Part shown: positions 1 to 8,746 of the stretch, in pieces
Position numbering within the stretch: the first letter of the stretch is position 1
How the letters are laid out: each line of letters begins with the position of its first letter
NCBI GenBank assembly: GCA_001917905.1
Contig: MNEX01000072.1
Location: 1-32,719, forward strand
Origin: Acidobacteria bacterium 13_1_40CM_65_14
GTDB lineage: Bacteria; Acidobacteriota; Vicinamibacteria; Vicinamibacterales; CAVVIG01
DNA: 32,719 nucleotides
Direction: 5' to 3'
The notes under the pieces: generated by a model
What the model saw: the letters and a program-made list of their open reading frames with translations, nothing else
Told to the model about the DNA's origin: nothing
The model's database searches: none
Translations under genes and position numbers: made by a program

Positions 1-3000
1 TTCCTTGCCGGGTTTTCCTCACTCGCGCGCATTGAGCGCGCGCCGTCTGAACTGGTGATCGTTGGCGCGTCGCGCGGCGCGGCGGACGACGTTGCGCGCG
101 CGATCGCGCGCAACGCGGGCGCCACGTTCGGCCTGACGCGTTTCAGCTTCACAGAGGTCGCGGCTCGGTGCGCGGTGACGCGCGCCGCCAGTCGCACGCG
201 AGTGCCGGGCACGCACGCCGGCGCTGAGGCGATGGCCGCGCGCGCGGTGTTCGACGCGGCGGCCGCCGGCGAGCTCGAGTACTTCGCGCCGGTCGCGTCC
301 ATGCCCGGCTTTCCGAAAGCGCTTGCCCGCACGCTCCACGAACTTCGCCTCGCCGGGATTTCCGTGGACCGGCTGTCCGCGGGTGCAGGTGTTCGCGATC
401 TTGCGCGGTTGCTCGAGCGCGTCGAAGAGCAACTCACCTGCGCGGCGATTGACGATCGAGCGGCGCTCTTCCGCGTGGCGGCCGAGGCGTGTCGCGCGGA
501 CCTCGTCCGATGGGCGCGGCTGCCCATGCTGCTGCTCGACGTGCCGCTCGATTCGCGCGCGGAAGGCGAGTTCGTCGCCGCGTTGATCGAGCGATCGCCC
601 GACATTCTTGCCACCGTGCCCGACGGCGACGACTTTGCGCTCGCTCAACTTTCGAGGCTCAACGCTCAACGTTCAACGTTGCCGGAGCCTGACACCTCAC
701 ACTTCAGACTTCGTACTTCAGACTTCATCCTTCCAACTTCCGACTTGTCCTGTCTGCGGCGTTTCGTATTCACGTCGGAACGGCCGGAACCGCGTGAGCG
801 CGCCGGCGACGTCGGGCTGTTCTCCGCACCGGGCGAAGGGCGCGAGGCGGTGGAGATCGTGAGGCGCCTGCTCGATGAGGCGGCGCGCGGCGTGCCCTTC
901 GACGAGATGGCCGTGTTTCTGCGCACGCCGCAGCCGTATCTCGGCCTGCTCGAGCACGCCTGCGCGCGCGGCGACGTGCCCGTCTATTTCGATCGCGGCA
1001 CGCGGCGGCCCGATCCGGCCGGACGCGCGTTCATCGCGCTGCTGTCGTGCGCCGTCGATGGTCTGTCCGCCAAGCGCTTCGACGAGTACCTGTCGCTCGG
1101 TCAGGTGCCGCGGATGGGCGAGCGCCGCGAGAAACCCGAGGTCGTGATCCCCGACGACGAAGTCTTCGCCGAGCTCTCGGGCGGACACGCGGGTCCGCCC
1201 CTACAACCGGATGAACACGACCATGTCGGGGCCGACCCGCCCGGCGCAATCGATACTGACGACGAAGCGGTCGTCGCGGGGACGCTGCGCTCACCGTGGA
1301 AATGGGAAGAGTTGATCGTGGAGTCGGCCGTCGTCGGCGGGCGGACGCGCGCGGACGGCAGCGCGCGCTGGCGCCGGCGTCTCGACGGTCTCGCCGCCGA
1401 TTATCGATATCGGATCGACGAGCTGATGAAGGACGAGCCCGAGTCGGCGCGCATCGCGCGATATGAGCGGGACCTGCGCAATCTCGTCCACTTGCGCCAG
1501 TTCGCCTTGCCGATTGTCGACGAGCTGGCGTCGTGGCCCGATCGCGCGACCTGGGGCGACTGGCTCGTGCGCTTCGACGCGCTCGCGACGCGCGCGTTGC
1601 ACCGGCCAGTGCGCGTGCTGCAGACACTCGCCGATCTCCGGCCGATGGCGGACGTCGGTCCAGTGACCCTGGAAGAAGCGCGCGATGTACTGCACGACCG
1701 TCTCGTGACGCTCGACTGGGAGCCGCCGGCGCGGCGCTACGGCCGCGTCTTCGTGGGCACGCCTCATCAGGCGCGTGGCCGCGCGTTCCGCGTCGTCTTC
1801 GTGCCGGGCCTCGCCGAACGCGTCGTGCCGCAGCGTCCCCGCGAAGATCCGCTCCTGCTCGACGATGCGCGAGCGGCACTTGGTGATGTCTCGCTCGTCC
1901 GTCAGGAACAGCGCGGCACCGCCGAGCGCCTGCTGTTGAAGATTGCGATTGGCGCGGCGACCGAGCGGCTGTATCTGTCGTATCCGCGCCTCGACGTCGC
2001 GGAGACGCGCGCGCGCGTGCCGTCGTTCTACGCGCTCGACGTCATGCGCGCGATCACCGGCCGCGTCCCCGATCACCGCGTGCTGGCGTCGGATGCGGCC
2101 GAGGAAGGCGGTGCGAACCTCGCCTGGCCGGCGCCGCGCGATGCCGATCGCGCCATCGACGATCTCGAACATGACCTCGCGATCCTCAGACCATTACTCG
2201 ACACGCCAGACCGGGAGGCGGTACGGGGCCGCGCTCATTACATGCTGGGCCTCAACTCGGCGCTGCGACGCTCGGTGACCAGCCGTTGGCTTCGTGACAG
2301 GAAAGCGTGGTCGACGGCAGACGGCTTGGTGAAAGTCGCCGCGGGCACGCAAGCCGCCATCGATCGGCATCGTCTGCGCAAGCGCGCGTACTCACTGTCG
2401 GCGCTGCAGCGTTTTGCGACCTGTCCCTATCAGTTCCTGCTGTCGACGATCTATCGCCTCGAGCCCTGGGACGAGCCCGAGCCGCTCGTCAGGATGGATC
2501 CGTTGACGCGCGGCAGCCTGTATCACCGCGCGCAGGCGGAGTTCTATCGCGCGATGCAGGCCAGGGGCGAGCTGCCCATCTCGCGCGGGCGCGTGCCCGG
2601 CGCCTCCCGGGTGCTCGACGCTGTCCTCGATCGCGTTGCGGCGGAGTACGCGGAGACGCTCGCGCCGGCCATCGACCGCGTCTGGCGCGACGAGATCAAC
2701 GAGCTGCGCCGGGACCTCGGCATCTGGGTGCAGCGCCTCGCGGACGGCAGCGCATGGCAACCCGCGTATTTCGAGTTCAGCTTCGGGTTGGGCGCCGGCG
2801 GCCCGCGCGAGGAGCGCGAGTCAGCGCCCGCGGCCAACGCGAATGATGCCCGCCGCGGCGCCGGAGCGAGCGGGGGTGGGGCCCCGCGAGCGTTTGAACT
2901 TGCAGAGGGGCGCGATCCGCGAAGTCTCCCCGATCCGATCGTCGTCGACGATCGGTTCGTTCTTCACGGCTCGGTCGATCTCATCGAACACGATCCGCAG

Positions 3001-3405
3001 CTCGACGCGCTGCGGGTGACCGATCACAAGACCGGCAAGAATCGATCGAATCCGGATTTGATCGTCGGCGGCGGCGCCGTGCTGCAGCCGGTGCTCTACA
3101 GCGTCGCGGTGGAGCAGGGGCTCGGCAAGAAAGTCGTGAAGGGCCGATTGTTCTACTCGACGACGGCGGGCGGGTTCGTCGAACACGAGATCCCTATCAA
3201 CGACTACACCCGCGGTCAGGGTTTGCAGGTCCTGACGATCATCGATCGGGCGGTCGAGCTCGGATTCCTGCCAGCCGCGCCGGCCGAACGCGCGTGCACG
3301 TGGTGCGATTTCCGCCCGGTCTGCGGTCCGCGCGAAGAGGCACGGGTCGAGCGAAAGGCGAAGGACAAGCTGGCCGATCTCGAAGCGCTGAGGAGCATGA
3401 GATGA
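1..3405 (+). CDS. addB: AddB-type PD-(D/E)XK nuclease / inactive helicase subunit, 5' partial
   Basis: Partner of the downstream AddA-like protein; such pairs process double-strand DNA ends for recombination in the cytoplasm. The frame is open to base 1, so the true start probably lies upstream; a GTG at 55 would give 1116 residues. Counting from that GTG, I see a C-terminal nuclease block: Cys790 (context FATCPYQ), a RGSLYH motif near 820, the catalytic DHKTG at 990-994, and Cys1081, Cys1084, Cys1090 in WCDFRPVC context. The C...CxxCx5C arrangement is the iron-sulfur staple known in AddB. I see no clear Walker A, as expected for a degenerate helicase subunit. Odd: three stretches (codons about 196-232, 375-400 and 912-957) look like in-frame insertions of intergenic repeats. 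Ends in TGA just before a long inverted repeat. Family call is firm; the name addB follows from the pairing. Confidence 0.88.
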   Translation, partial: FLAGFSSLARIERAPSELVIVGASRGAADDVARAIARNAGATFGLTRFSFTEVAARCAVTRAASRTRVPGTHAGAEAMAARAVFDAAAAGELEYFAPVASMPGFPKALARTLHELRLAGISVDRLSAGAGVRDLARLLERVEEQLTCAAIDDRAALFRVAAEACRADLVRWARLPMLLLDVPLDSRAEGEFVAALIERSPDILATVPDGDDFALAQLSRLNAQRSTLPEPDTSHFRLRTSDFILPTSDLSCLRRFVFTSERPEPRERAGDVGLFSAPGEGREAVEIVRRLLDEAARGVPFDEMAVFLRTPQPYLGLLEHACARGDVPVYFDRGTRRPDPAGRAFIALLSCAVDGLSAKRFDEYLSLGQVPRMGERREKPEVVIPDDEVFAELSGGHAGPPLQPDEHDHVGADPPGAIDTDDEAVVAGTLRSPWKWEELIVESAVVGGRTRADGSARWRRRLDGLAADYRYRIDELMKDEPESARIARYERDLRNLVHLRQFALPIVDELASWPDRATWGDWLVRFDALATRALHRPVRVLQTLADLRPMADVGPVTLEEARDVLHDRLVTLDWEPPARRYGRVFVGTPHQARGRAFRVVFVPGLAERVVPQRPREDPLLLDDARAALGDVSLVRQEQRGTAERLLLKIAIGAATERLYLSYPRLDVAETRARVPSFYALDVMRAITGRVPDHRVLASDAAEEGGANLAWPAPRDADRAIDDLEHDLAILRPLLDTPDREAVRGRAHYMLGLNSALRRSVTSRWLRDRKAWSTADGLVKVAAGTQAAIDRHRLRKRAYSLSALQRFATCPYQFLLSTIYRLEPWDEPEPLVRMDPLTRGSLYHRAQAEFYRAMQARGELPISRGRVPGASRVLDAVLDRVAAEYAETLAPAIDRVWRDEINELRRDLGIWVQRLADGSAWQPAYFEFSFGLGAGGPREERESAPAANANDARRGAGASGGGAPRAFELAEGRDPRSLPDPIVVDDRFVLHGSVDLIEHDPQLDALRVTDHKTGKNRSNPDLIVGGGAVLQPVLYSVAVEQGLGKKVVKGRLFYSTTAGGFVEHEIPINDYTRGQGLQVLTIIDRAVELGFLPAAPAERACTWCDFRPVCGPREEARVERKAKDKLADLEALRSMR
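640..750 (+). repeat. Short tandem CTTCAGA/CTCAACG repeats inside addB
   Basis: Within the coding frame, units such as GCTCAACGTTCAACG and then CTTCAGACTTCGTACTTCAGACTTC appear, followed by CCTTCCAACTTCC. The encoded peptide (LNAQRST...SHFRLRTSDF) is low-complexity and unlike the flanking fold. The CTTCAGA unit is the complement of the 7-bp GAAGTCT repeat in the non-coding element at 16215-16362, so an intergenic-type repeat seems to have entered the gene without breaking the frame. Confidence 0.7.
1179..1250 (+). repeat. GGGCGGAC...GTCCGCCC palindrome inside addB
   Basis: An inverted repeat GGGCGGAC (1179-1186) and GTCCGCCC (1193-1200) with a short loop is followed by a second GGGGCCGACCCGCCC block near 1230-1245. 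It encodes a GHAGPPLQPDEHDHVGADPPG stretch between two conserved parts of the protein. From general familiarity, GGCGGAC/GTCCGCC hairpins ending CCCCTACA are a common intergenic repeat type; here one reads through in frame. Confidence 0.6.
2790..2925 (+). repeat. GGGGTGGGGCCCC-type insert inside addB
   Basis: The block contains GGGGGTGGGGCCCCGCGAGCG at 2872-2892, the same core as in the intergenic elements at 3412-3716 and 21800-21860. It encodes a Gly/Ala/Arg-rich segment (ending GASGGGAPRAFEL) just before the nuclease motif of AddB. The segment has no counterpart expected in the fold and is best read as an in-frame repeat insertion in a loop. Confidence 0.55.
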
Positions 3406-3411
3406 GGGGCG

Positions 3412-3716
3412 GCCAACTTTTTTTACTGGCGCCGGGGCCCCACCCCCGGCGCGACCTGACGCTGATGCCTCGCCTCGGATTCGCATGTCCTCGGCTCGGC
3501 ATAGCCGCAGGCGCTGCCTGTCGATCTTCTGTGGTGACGTTCTGTTCTGGATATACGCGAGCGCCACGGCGCGAGCGTGTCGGCGAGCGAGGGTGGGACC
3601 CCGCGAGAGCAAAAGCGCCTACGGCCACGCCGAGCCGAGGACATGGCAATCCGAGGCGAGGCGTCAGCGAAGCTCGCGGTGGGGGTGGGGCCCCGCCGCC
3701 AATAAGAAAAGTTGGC
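3412..3716. repeat. 305-bp long inverted repeat element between addB and addA
   Basis: Left arm 3412-3514 and right arm 3615-3716 are near-complementary over about 100 bases: both begin GCCAACTTTT from the outside, continue through GGGGCCCCACCCCC, then CCTCGCCTCGGATT and ATGTCCTCGGCTCGGC. The roughly 100-bp centre holds another GGGTGGGACCCCGCGAG block. The element fills nearly all of the 317-bp gap between the two genes, ending 6 bases before the addA start codon. No ORF of its own is credible. A related single arm is at 21800-21860. I read it as a non-autonomous MITE-like or REP-like element; its transcript could form a very long hairpin. Confidence 0.8.
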
Positions 3717-3722
3717 GGATAA

Positions 3723-6700
3723 ATGAACATCGACACCGAAGCCCGTCGCGCGATCAAAGAGGACCTCGACGTCACCCTCGTCGTCGAAGCCGCCGCCGGG
3801 ACCGGCAAGACGACCGAGCTGATCAACCGTATCCTGCGCGTGCTCGCGACCGGACGCGCGAAGATGGTCGAGATCGTCGCCGTCACGTTCACCGAGAAGG
3901 CCGCCGGCGAGTTGAAGCTGCGGTTGCGCGAGGCGCTCGAGCGGGATCGCGCCGAGGCGACCGATGACACTGTCCGCGCGCGGCTGGAAGTCGCGCTGGC
4001 GACGCTCGAAGAAGCCCACGTCAACACCATCCATGGCTTTTGCGCCGAGCTCCTGCGCGAACGTCCCGTCGAAGCTGAAGTCGATCCGTTGTTCAAGGTG
4101 TTGACCGAGCCGCAAGCCGATCGCTTGTACTCGCGCGCGTTTCGAGCGTGGCTGCAGGAGGCCTTGCAGGATCCACCTGGAGGACTCCGGCGCGCGCTGC
4201 GGCGGACCAGCGCGCCGTCGTTTGGCGGCGACCGTGATGGTCCCATCGACCGCCTGCGCAACGCAGGACGGACCCTTGCCGAGTGGCGTGACTTCACGCA
4301 TCCGTGGGACCGGCCGCCCTTCGATCGCGATGCGGAAATCGACGGTCACGTCGCCGCGCTTCACGAGCTCGCCGATCTCACGGCTGCCGCGTCGTTCGAG
4401 CGCGACAACCTGTTCATCGACACCGCCGCTGTTCGACGGCTCAGTCGTCAGATCCGGCTCGAGGCCTCCTTTGGCGGCCGCGATCTCGACGGGTGGGAAG
4501 CGAGGCTCGTCGATCTCACACGCGACCGCGGGTTCTCGCGCACTCGGAAGGGCAGCGGCTACAAGTTCGGCAAGCACGACGGCCGCGACGTCACGCGTGC
4601 CGACGTGTTATCCGCACGCGACATCCTGTTCGCCGCGCTGCAGCAGTTTCGCCAGCAGGCCGACGCCGACCTGGCGGCCTCGCTGCAACAGGAGCTCGCC
4701 GGCGCGACGACGCGCTATCAGGTGCTGAAGCAGGCGGCCGGCGCGCTCGACTTCACCGACCTGCTGGCCCGCGCACGCGATCTCATCAAGAACAACACGG
4801 AGGTGCGCCGCCATCTGCAGACGAAGTTCACGCGGATCTTCGTCGACGAGTTCCAGGACACCGATCCCATTCAAGCCGAGATTCTGCTGCTGCTCGCCAA
4901 CGATCAGGCCGGCAAGCTCTTCATCGTCGGCGACCCGAAGCAGGCAATCTATCGATTCCGCGGCACCGACGTCGCCACCTACTGGGACGTTCGGGATCGG
5001 CTCGCGTCGCGTGGCGGCCGCGTCGTGCAGCTCACGACGAGCTATCGCAGCGTACCGGCGATCCAGCGCTTCGTGAACGCGGCGTTCGGCGCCGAGATGA
5101 CCGGCGATCCACGGACGTTGCAGTCTGAGTACGTTCCGCTGTCGCCGCACCGGTCAGGCGACGAGTCCCAGCCGGCGATCGTCGCCTTACCGGTACCCAA
5201 GCCGTACGGACGCGGTGGCTTCGGCGCGCCCAGGCCGTCTGCGATCGCCATCGAATCGTCGCTCCCTGATGCGGTCGGCGCGTACATCGCGTGGCTCGTC
5301 GACGCGAGGAACGGATGGACGGTCTGCGAGCGGCAACCGGATGGAACCGAGGCGCGCGTGCCGATTCAGCCGCGCCATGTCGCCGTGCTGTTCCGCCGCT
5401 TCGTCAGCTTCGGCGAGGACGTCACGCGCAGATACATCGATGCGATCGAAGCGCGCGGCATCCCGCATCTGCTCGTGGGCGGCAAGGCGTTTCACGGACG
5501 CGAAGAAGTCGAAACGATCCGCGCGGCGCTCGCGGCCATCGAGTGGCCCGACGACGAGCTGTCAGTGTTCGCGACGCTGAAGGGATCGCTCTTCGCGATC
5601 GACGACGAGCATCTGCTCGAGTTTCGTCATCGGTTCGGCGTCTTCCATCCGTTCCGGATTCCAAAGGAGCTGGGCGGCAACTCGGGTCACGAGCTCGCGC
5701 TCACCGGCGAGGCCACCGCGCATCTCGCGGGGATCGCGCTGGCGCTGCGGCTGCTCCAGCAATTGCATCGCGGCCGCAACTATCGTCCGGTCGCCGAGAC
5801 GATCGGCCGCCTGCTGACCGAGACGCGCGCGCACGTCGGATTCATTCTGCGGCCGGCGGGCGAGCAGGCGCTCGCCAACGTGCTGCACGTCGCCGAGCTT
5901 GCGCGCCAGTACGAGGCCGGCGGCGGCATCTCCTTTCGAGGCTTCATCGACGAGCTACGCGACGCGGCGTCGGCCGAGGCCTCCGAAGCGCCGATTCTCG
6001 AGGAGGGCAGCGACGGCGTGCGGCTGATGACGGTGCACAAGGCGAAGGGGCTGGAGTTTCCCATCGTCATCCTTGCGGATCTCACGTGCCGAATGAGCCG
6101 CCCCGATGCGAGCCGGTATCTCGACGCGCCGCGCAATCTGTGCGCGATGAAAATCGGCGGCTGGGCGCCGCACGAGCTCCATGATCACGAGGCAGAAGAG
6201 GTCGCGCGTGATCAGGCCGAAGGCGTCCGGCTCGCATACGTGGCCGCCACGCGTGCACGCGATCTGCTGATCGTCCCTGCGCTCGGCGACGATCAGTGGG
6301 AGGGCGGCTGGTTCAGTCCGCTGAATCGCGCGCTGTATCCGCCGGCAGCCTCGCGTCGATCGCCGACCCGCGGACCGAAGTGTCCCGCGTTCAAGTCGAA
6401 GGACTCTGTGCTGCACCGGCCGAACGACGGGACGGCCGGGCCGTCGACGGTCTGTCCTGGCCAGCACACGTTCGCGGACGCGGGCGGGTACTCGGTCGTG
6501 TGGTGGGATCCGGGCGCGCTGGATCTCGACAAGAAACCCACATTCGGCGTCCGCCGCGATGATCTGATCGTCAAGGACGTCCCGAAGCACGTCATCGCGG
6601 ACGGCCGCGCGACGTACGATCGCTGGCAGCTCGCCCGCCACGACGCTCGCGCGGCCGGCGCCGTCCCGTCGCTTCGCGTCCAAACCGTCCGCGAATGGGC

Positions 6701-7265
6701 GATGTCCGACCTGCAGTCTGACCTGCAGTCTGACCGCCAGTCTGACCCGCAGTCTGACCGCCAGTCGGAGTGGAGTCGGACTCCAGCCCGACTAGTAATG
6801 ATTGGGCAGACGGCCGAGCGGCCAGGAGGAATCGGATTCGGTATCCTCGTCCACGAGCTGCTGGCCAAGGCGCCGTTTGACGCGACGCGCGAGGAACTCG
6901 AGAGCCTCGCGGCCGCTGAAGCTCGTGTGCTGGGCATGAAAGACGATGAGGCCCGAGCCGCGGCTGCAGTGGCCGACGGGGTGCTCGCGCACGATCTGCT
7001 CAGGCGCGCACGCGCCGCCGACGCCAGGGGCGCGTGCCGGCGCGAGACGCCGGTCACCTGCATGCTGGCCGACGGCCTCCTCGTCGAAGGGACCGTCGAC
7101 CTCGCGTTCGAGGAGAACGGATTGTGGACCGTGGTGGATTACAAGACCGACCGTGAAATCGCATCGACGGGGGAGGAGGGCTATCGCCGTCAGGTGGCGC
7201 TGTATGCCTCAGCCATTGCGAAGGCGACTGGGCAGCCGGCGACAGGGATTGTCGTTCGAGTATGA
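3723..7265 (+). CDS. addA: AddA-type UvrD-family helicase with C-terminal nuclease
   Basis: ATP-driven helicase-nuclease for double-strand break processing, 1180 residues. Visible motifs: Walker A AAAGTGKT at 24-31; Walker B VDEFQDTDP from about 374; GDPKQAIYRFRGTD near 402-415; MTVHKAKGLEF at 769-779; YVAATRARDLL near 840; and a RecB-type nuclease with EGTVDLAF followed by DYKTD at 1139-1143. The order (1A, II, III, V, VI, nuclease) and length fit AddA. ATG 3723 is chosen because NIDTEARRAI just before the Walker box fits the Q-motif region; the ribosome site is weak, since the inverted-repeat element ends directly upstream. Odd: a 12-bp tandem repeat at 6708-6767 encodes SDLQSDLQSDRQSDPQSDR in the linker before the nuclease domain. 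Confidence 0.93.
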   Translation: MNIDTEARRAIKEDLDVTLVVEAAAGTGKTTELINRILRVLATGRAKMVEIVAVTFTEKAAGELKLRLREALERDRAEATDDTVRARLEVALATLEEAHVNTIHGFCAELLRERPVEAEVDPLFKVLTEPQADRLYSRAFRAWLQEALQDPPGGLRRALRRTSAPSFGGDRDGPIDRLRNAGRTLAEWRDFTHPWDRPPFDRDAEIDGHVAALHELADLTAAASFERDNLFIDTAAVRRLSRQIRLEASFGGRDLDGWEARLVDLTRDRGFSRTRKGSGYKFGKHDGRDVTRADVLSARDILFAALQQFRQQADADLAASLQQELAGATTRYQVLKQAAGALDFTDLLARARDLIKNNTEVRRHLQTKFTRIFVDEFQDTDPIQAEILLLLANDQAGKLFIVGDPKQAIYRFRGTDVATYWDVRDRLASRGGRVVQLTTSYRSVPAIQRFVNAAFGAEMTGDPRTLQSEYVPLSPHRSGDESQPAIVALPVPKPYGRGGFGAPRPSAIAIESSLPDAVGAYIAWLVDARNGWTVCERQPDGTEARVPIQPRHVAVLFRRFVSFGEDVTRRYIDAIEARGIPHLLVGGKAFHGREEVETIRAALAAIEWPDDELSVFATLKGSLFAIDDEHLLEFRHRFGVFHPFRIPKELGGNSGHELALTGEATAHLAGIALALRLLQQLHRGRNYRPVAETIGRLLTETRAHVGFILRPAGEQALANVLHVAELARQYEAGGGISFRGFIDELRDAASAEASEAPILEEGSDGVRLMTVHKAKGLEFPIVILADLTCRMSRPDASRYLDAPRNLCAMKIGGWAPHELHDHEAEEVARDQAEGVRLAYVAATRARDLLIVPALGDDQWEGGWFSPLNRALYPPAASRRSPTRGPKCPAFKSKDSVLHRPNDGTAGPSTVCPGQHTFADAGGYSVVWWDPGALDLDKKPTFGVRRDDLIVKDVPKHVIADGRATYDRWQLARHDARAAGAVPSLRVQTVREWAMSDLQSDLQSDRQSDPQSDRQSEWSRTPARLVMIGQTAERPGGIGFGILVHELLAKAPFDATREELESLAAAEARVLGMKDDEARAAAAVADGVLAHDLLRRARAADARGACRRETPVTCMLADGLLVEGTVDLAFEENGLWTVVDYKTDREIASTGEEGYRRQVALYASAIAKATGQPATGIVVRV
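6708..6767 (+). repeat. Five 12-bp tandem units (GACCTGCAGTCT type) inside addA
   Basis: Five consecutive units follow GACCTGCAGTCT, GACCGCCAGTCT, GACCCGCAGTCT. The invariant core is AGTCTGACC. Period 12 keeps the frame and gives the tetrapeptide repeat DLQS/DRQS. The same core, in the same orientation relative to transcription, makes up the M23 gene repeat at 15163-15245 but is read there in another frame. Confidence 0.9.
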
Positions 7266-7406
7266 CGACCGCCCGGCTCATCTGTGCCGGCGCGGCACCC
7301 ATTAGTAGGGCCTCAACGGCGACCGCAGGCGAGTCGTAGTGGATTCTCTCGCGCGTAATCGTTGGCACAGGATTGGCTGATAAATGAGGCAGGAGTTGAT
7401 GATTCA

Positions 7407-7646
7407 ATGGCTGAGTCGTTCCTGAAGGAACAACTCGAACGGATTCGCAAGCTGACCGAACACATGTCGACACTCCAGAGCCATGCCGCGGAGTTGACTG
7501 ATGTGATGGCTCACGACCGCGAGGCCTTACGGCAAAGTCCGCTGCACGATGTCAGGGATTACCGCCTGTACCGCGACACACTCGATGCGCCCGCATCGCG
7601 TCCGTCCGCCCCTCGCGACTCGTCTCGCCGCCGGCGCCGCGGCTAG
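7407..7646 (+). CDS. Small charged protein, probably coiled coil, unknown function
   Basis: 79 residues from ATG 7407, with AGGAG at 7391-7395 upstream. An earlier in-frame ATG at 7362 is possible but would place the AGGAG inside the gene. The N-terminal half (AESFLKEQLERIRKLTEHM) has heptad-like hydrophobic spacing and looks like an amphipathic helix or coiled coil. The middle (SPLHDVRDYR) looks conserved in style, and the tail is Arg/Ser-rich. No signal peptide or membrane segment. It lies 141 bp after addA and 20 bp before the lipoprotein gene. I do not recognise a family. Confidence 0.6.
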   Translation: MAESFLKEQLERIRKLTEHMSTLQSHAAELTDVMAHDREALRQSPLHDVRDYRLYRDTLDAPASRPSAPRDSSRRRRRG

Positions 7647-7666
7647 AAACCTTCTCGAGCTTTCCG

Positions 7667-8746
7667 TTGTATCGGGTGCTTCGTGTGATGGTCGTGCTGC
7701 TCGCCGGCGCAACGGCGTGCGCGCGTGCGCCCCGATCGTCAGACGCGGCAAGAATGCCGGTCTGCCGCGGTGTCGTGTCCTTGCACGAAGCGCCGGCGCT
7801 CAACATCGCCTGGATTGAACCCGCTGACGAGCGCCACCGCGCCCGCCTGACCGACTGGTGCGCGATGGTCGGCCCCGTCGTCTACGAGCCGCAACCGCGC
7901 CGTGCGTCGATCACGCCGATCGATCGAGTCGCCGTCGTGAGCTGGAACACCCACGTCGGCGGCGGCGACCTCGACGCGCTTCTCGACGCCGTGCAGCGGG
8001 GCGATTTCACGCGCGGCGAGCCGCTCGACGCGATCGTGCTCCTGCTCCAGGAAATGTATCGCCACGGCGACGGGGTGCCCGAGCGCGCGACAATTCTCTC
8101 AGCGGTGCCGTCACGCATCGTCGACGCGTTCCACGCGGAACACGCGCGCGATGTGCGGCGCGTCGCCGGCGAGCACGGCCTCGCCGTGCTCTACGTGCCA
8201 TCGATGCGCAACGGCGCGGCGGCCGATGACCCCGAGGATCGCGGCAATGCGATTCTCTCGACGCTGCCGTTGTCCGATGCCGCCGCGATCGAGCTGCCGA
8301 TCGAGCGGCAGCGGCGCGTCGTGGCGGTCGCGGCGATCGGCGGGCGCACCGCGGCCGGGACGCCATGGCGACTGCGGTTGGTGAATGTGCATCTGGACAC
8401 GGCGCTCGCGTTCCTGCATGGTGGACCGTTGGCCGCGCGCCGGCGTCAGGCGGACGCGCTCGTCGCGGCGCTCACGCAGTCGTGGTTCTTTGCGGGACCG
8501 ACGGTGCTGGCCGGCGACTTCAACGCGTGGCTCGGCGAGCGCGAGCCGGCGATCGGCGAGTTGCGCGCGGCCTTCCCGGACGCACCCGCCGTCGACAGCG
8601 GCCCGACATGGTCCGGACCGCTCGGTCTGCGGGCGAGACTCGATTACGTATTCGCAAAGGGGCCAGCGGGAGCCATCGAGGTCCAGCGGCTGCCGAGCCG
8701 GTTCGGCTCGGATCATTACCCGCTGCTGTCGGTGATCAGGTTCTGA
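7667..8746 (+). CDS. Endonuclease/exonuclease/phosphatase-family lipoprotein
   Basis: Metal-dependent phosphodiesterase fold (DNase I-like), probably exported. Starting at TTG 7667 gives MYRVLRVMVVLLAGATAC, a positively charged, hydrophobic leader with a lipobox-like ATAC; ATG 7688 would leave a leader without charge. Fold landmarks in order: SWNTHVGGGD (Asn of strand 1), LLLQEMY (catalytic Glu), RGNAILS, NVHLDT, AGDFNAW (GDxN), LDYVFAKG, and C-terminal GSDHYPL (the Asp-His pair). All expected catalytic residues are present. Substrate cannot be told from sequence. Its end overlaps the end of the opposite-strand receiver-PAS gene by 11 bp. Confidence 0.87.
   Translation: MYRVLRVMVVLLAGATACARAPRSSDAARMPVCRGVVSLHEAPALNIAWIEPADERHRARLTDWCAMVGPVVYEPQPRRASITPIDRVAVVSWNTHVGGGDLDALLDAVQRGDFTRGEPLDAIVLLLQEMYRHGDGVPERATILSAVPSRIVDAFHAEHARDVRRVAGEHGLAVLYVPSMRNGAAADDPEDRGNAILSTLPLSDAAAIELPIERQRRVVAVAAIGGRTAAGTPWRLRLVNVHLDTALAFLHGGPLAARRRQADALVAALTQSWFFAGPTVLAGDFNAWLGEREPAIGELRAAFPDAPAVDSGPTWSGPLGLRARLDYVFAKGPAGAIEVQRLPSRFGSDHYPLLSVIRF

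Noticed and set aside
6708-6767. Tandem repeats that might be taken for a CRISPR array
   Set aside because: 12-bp units without spacers, inside an open coding frame; the same holds for 15163-15245.
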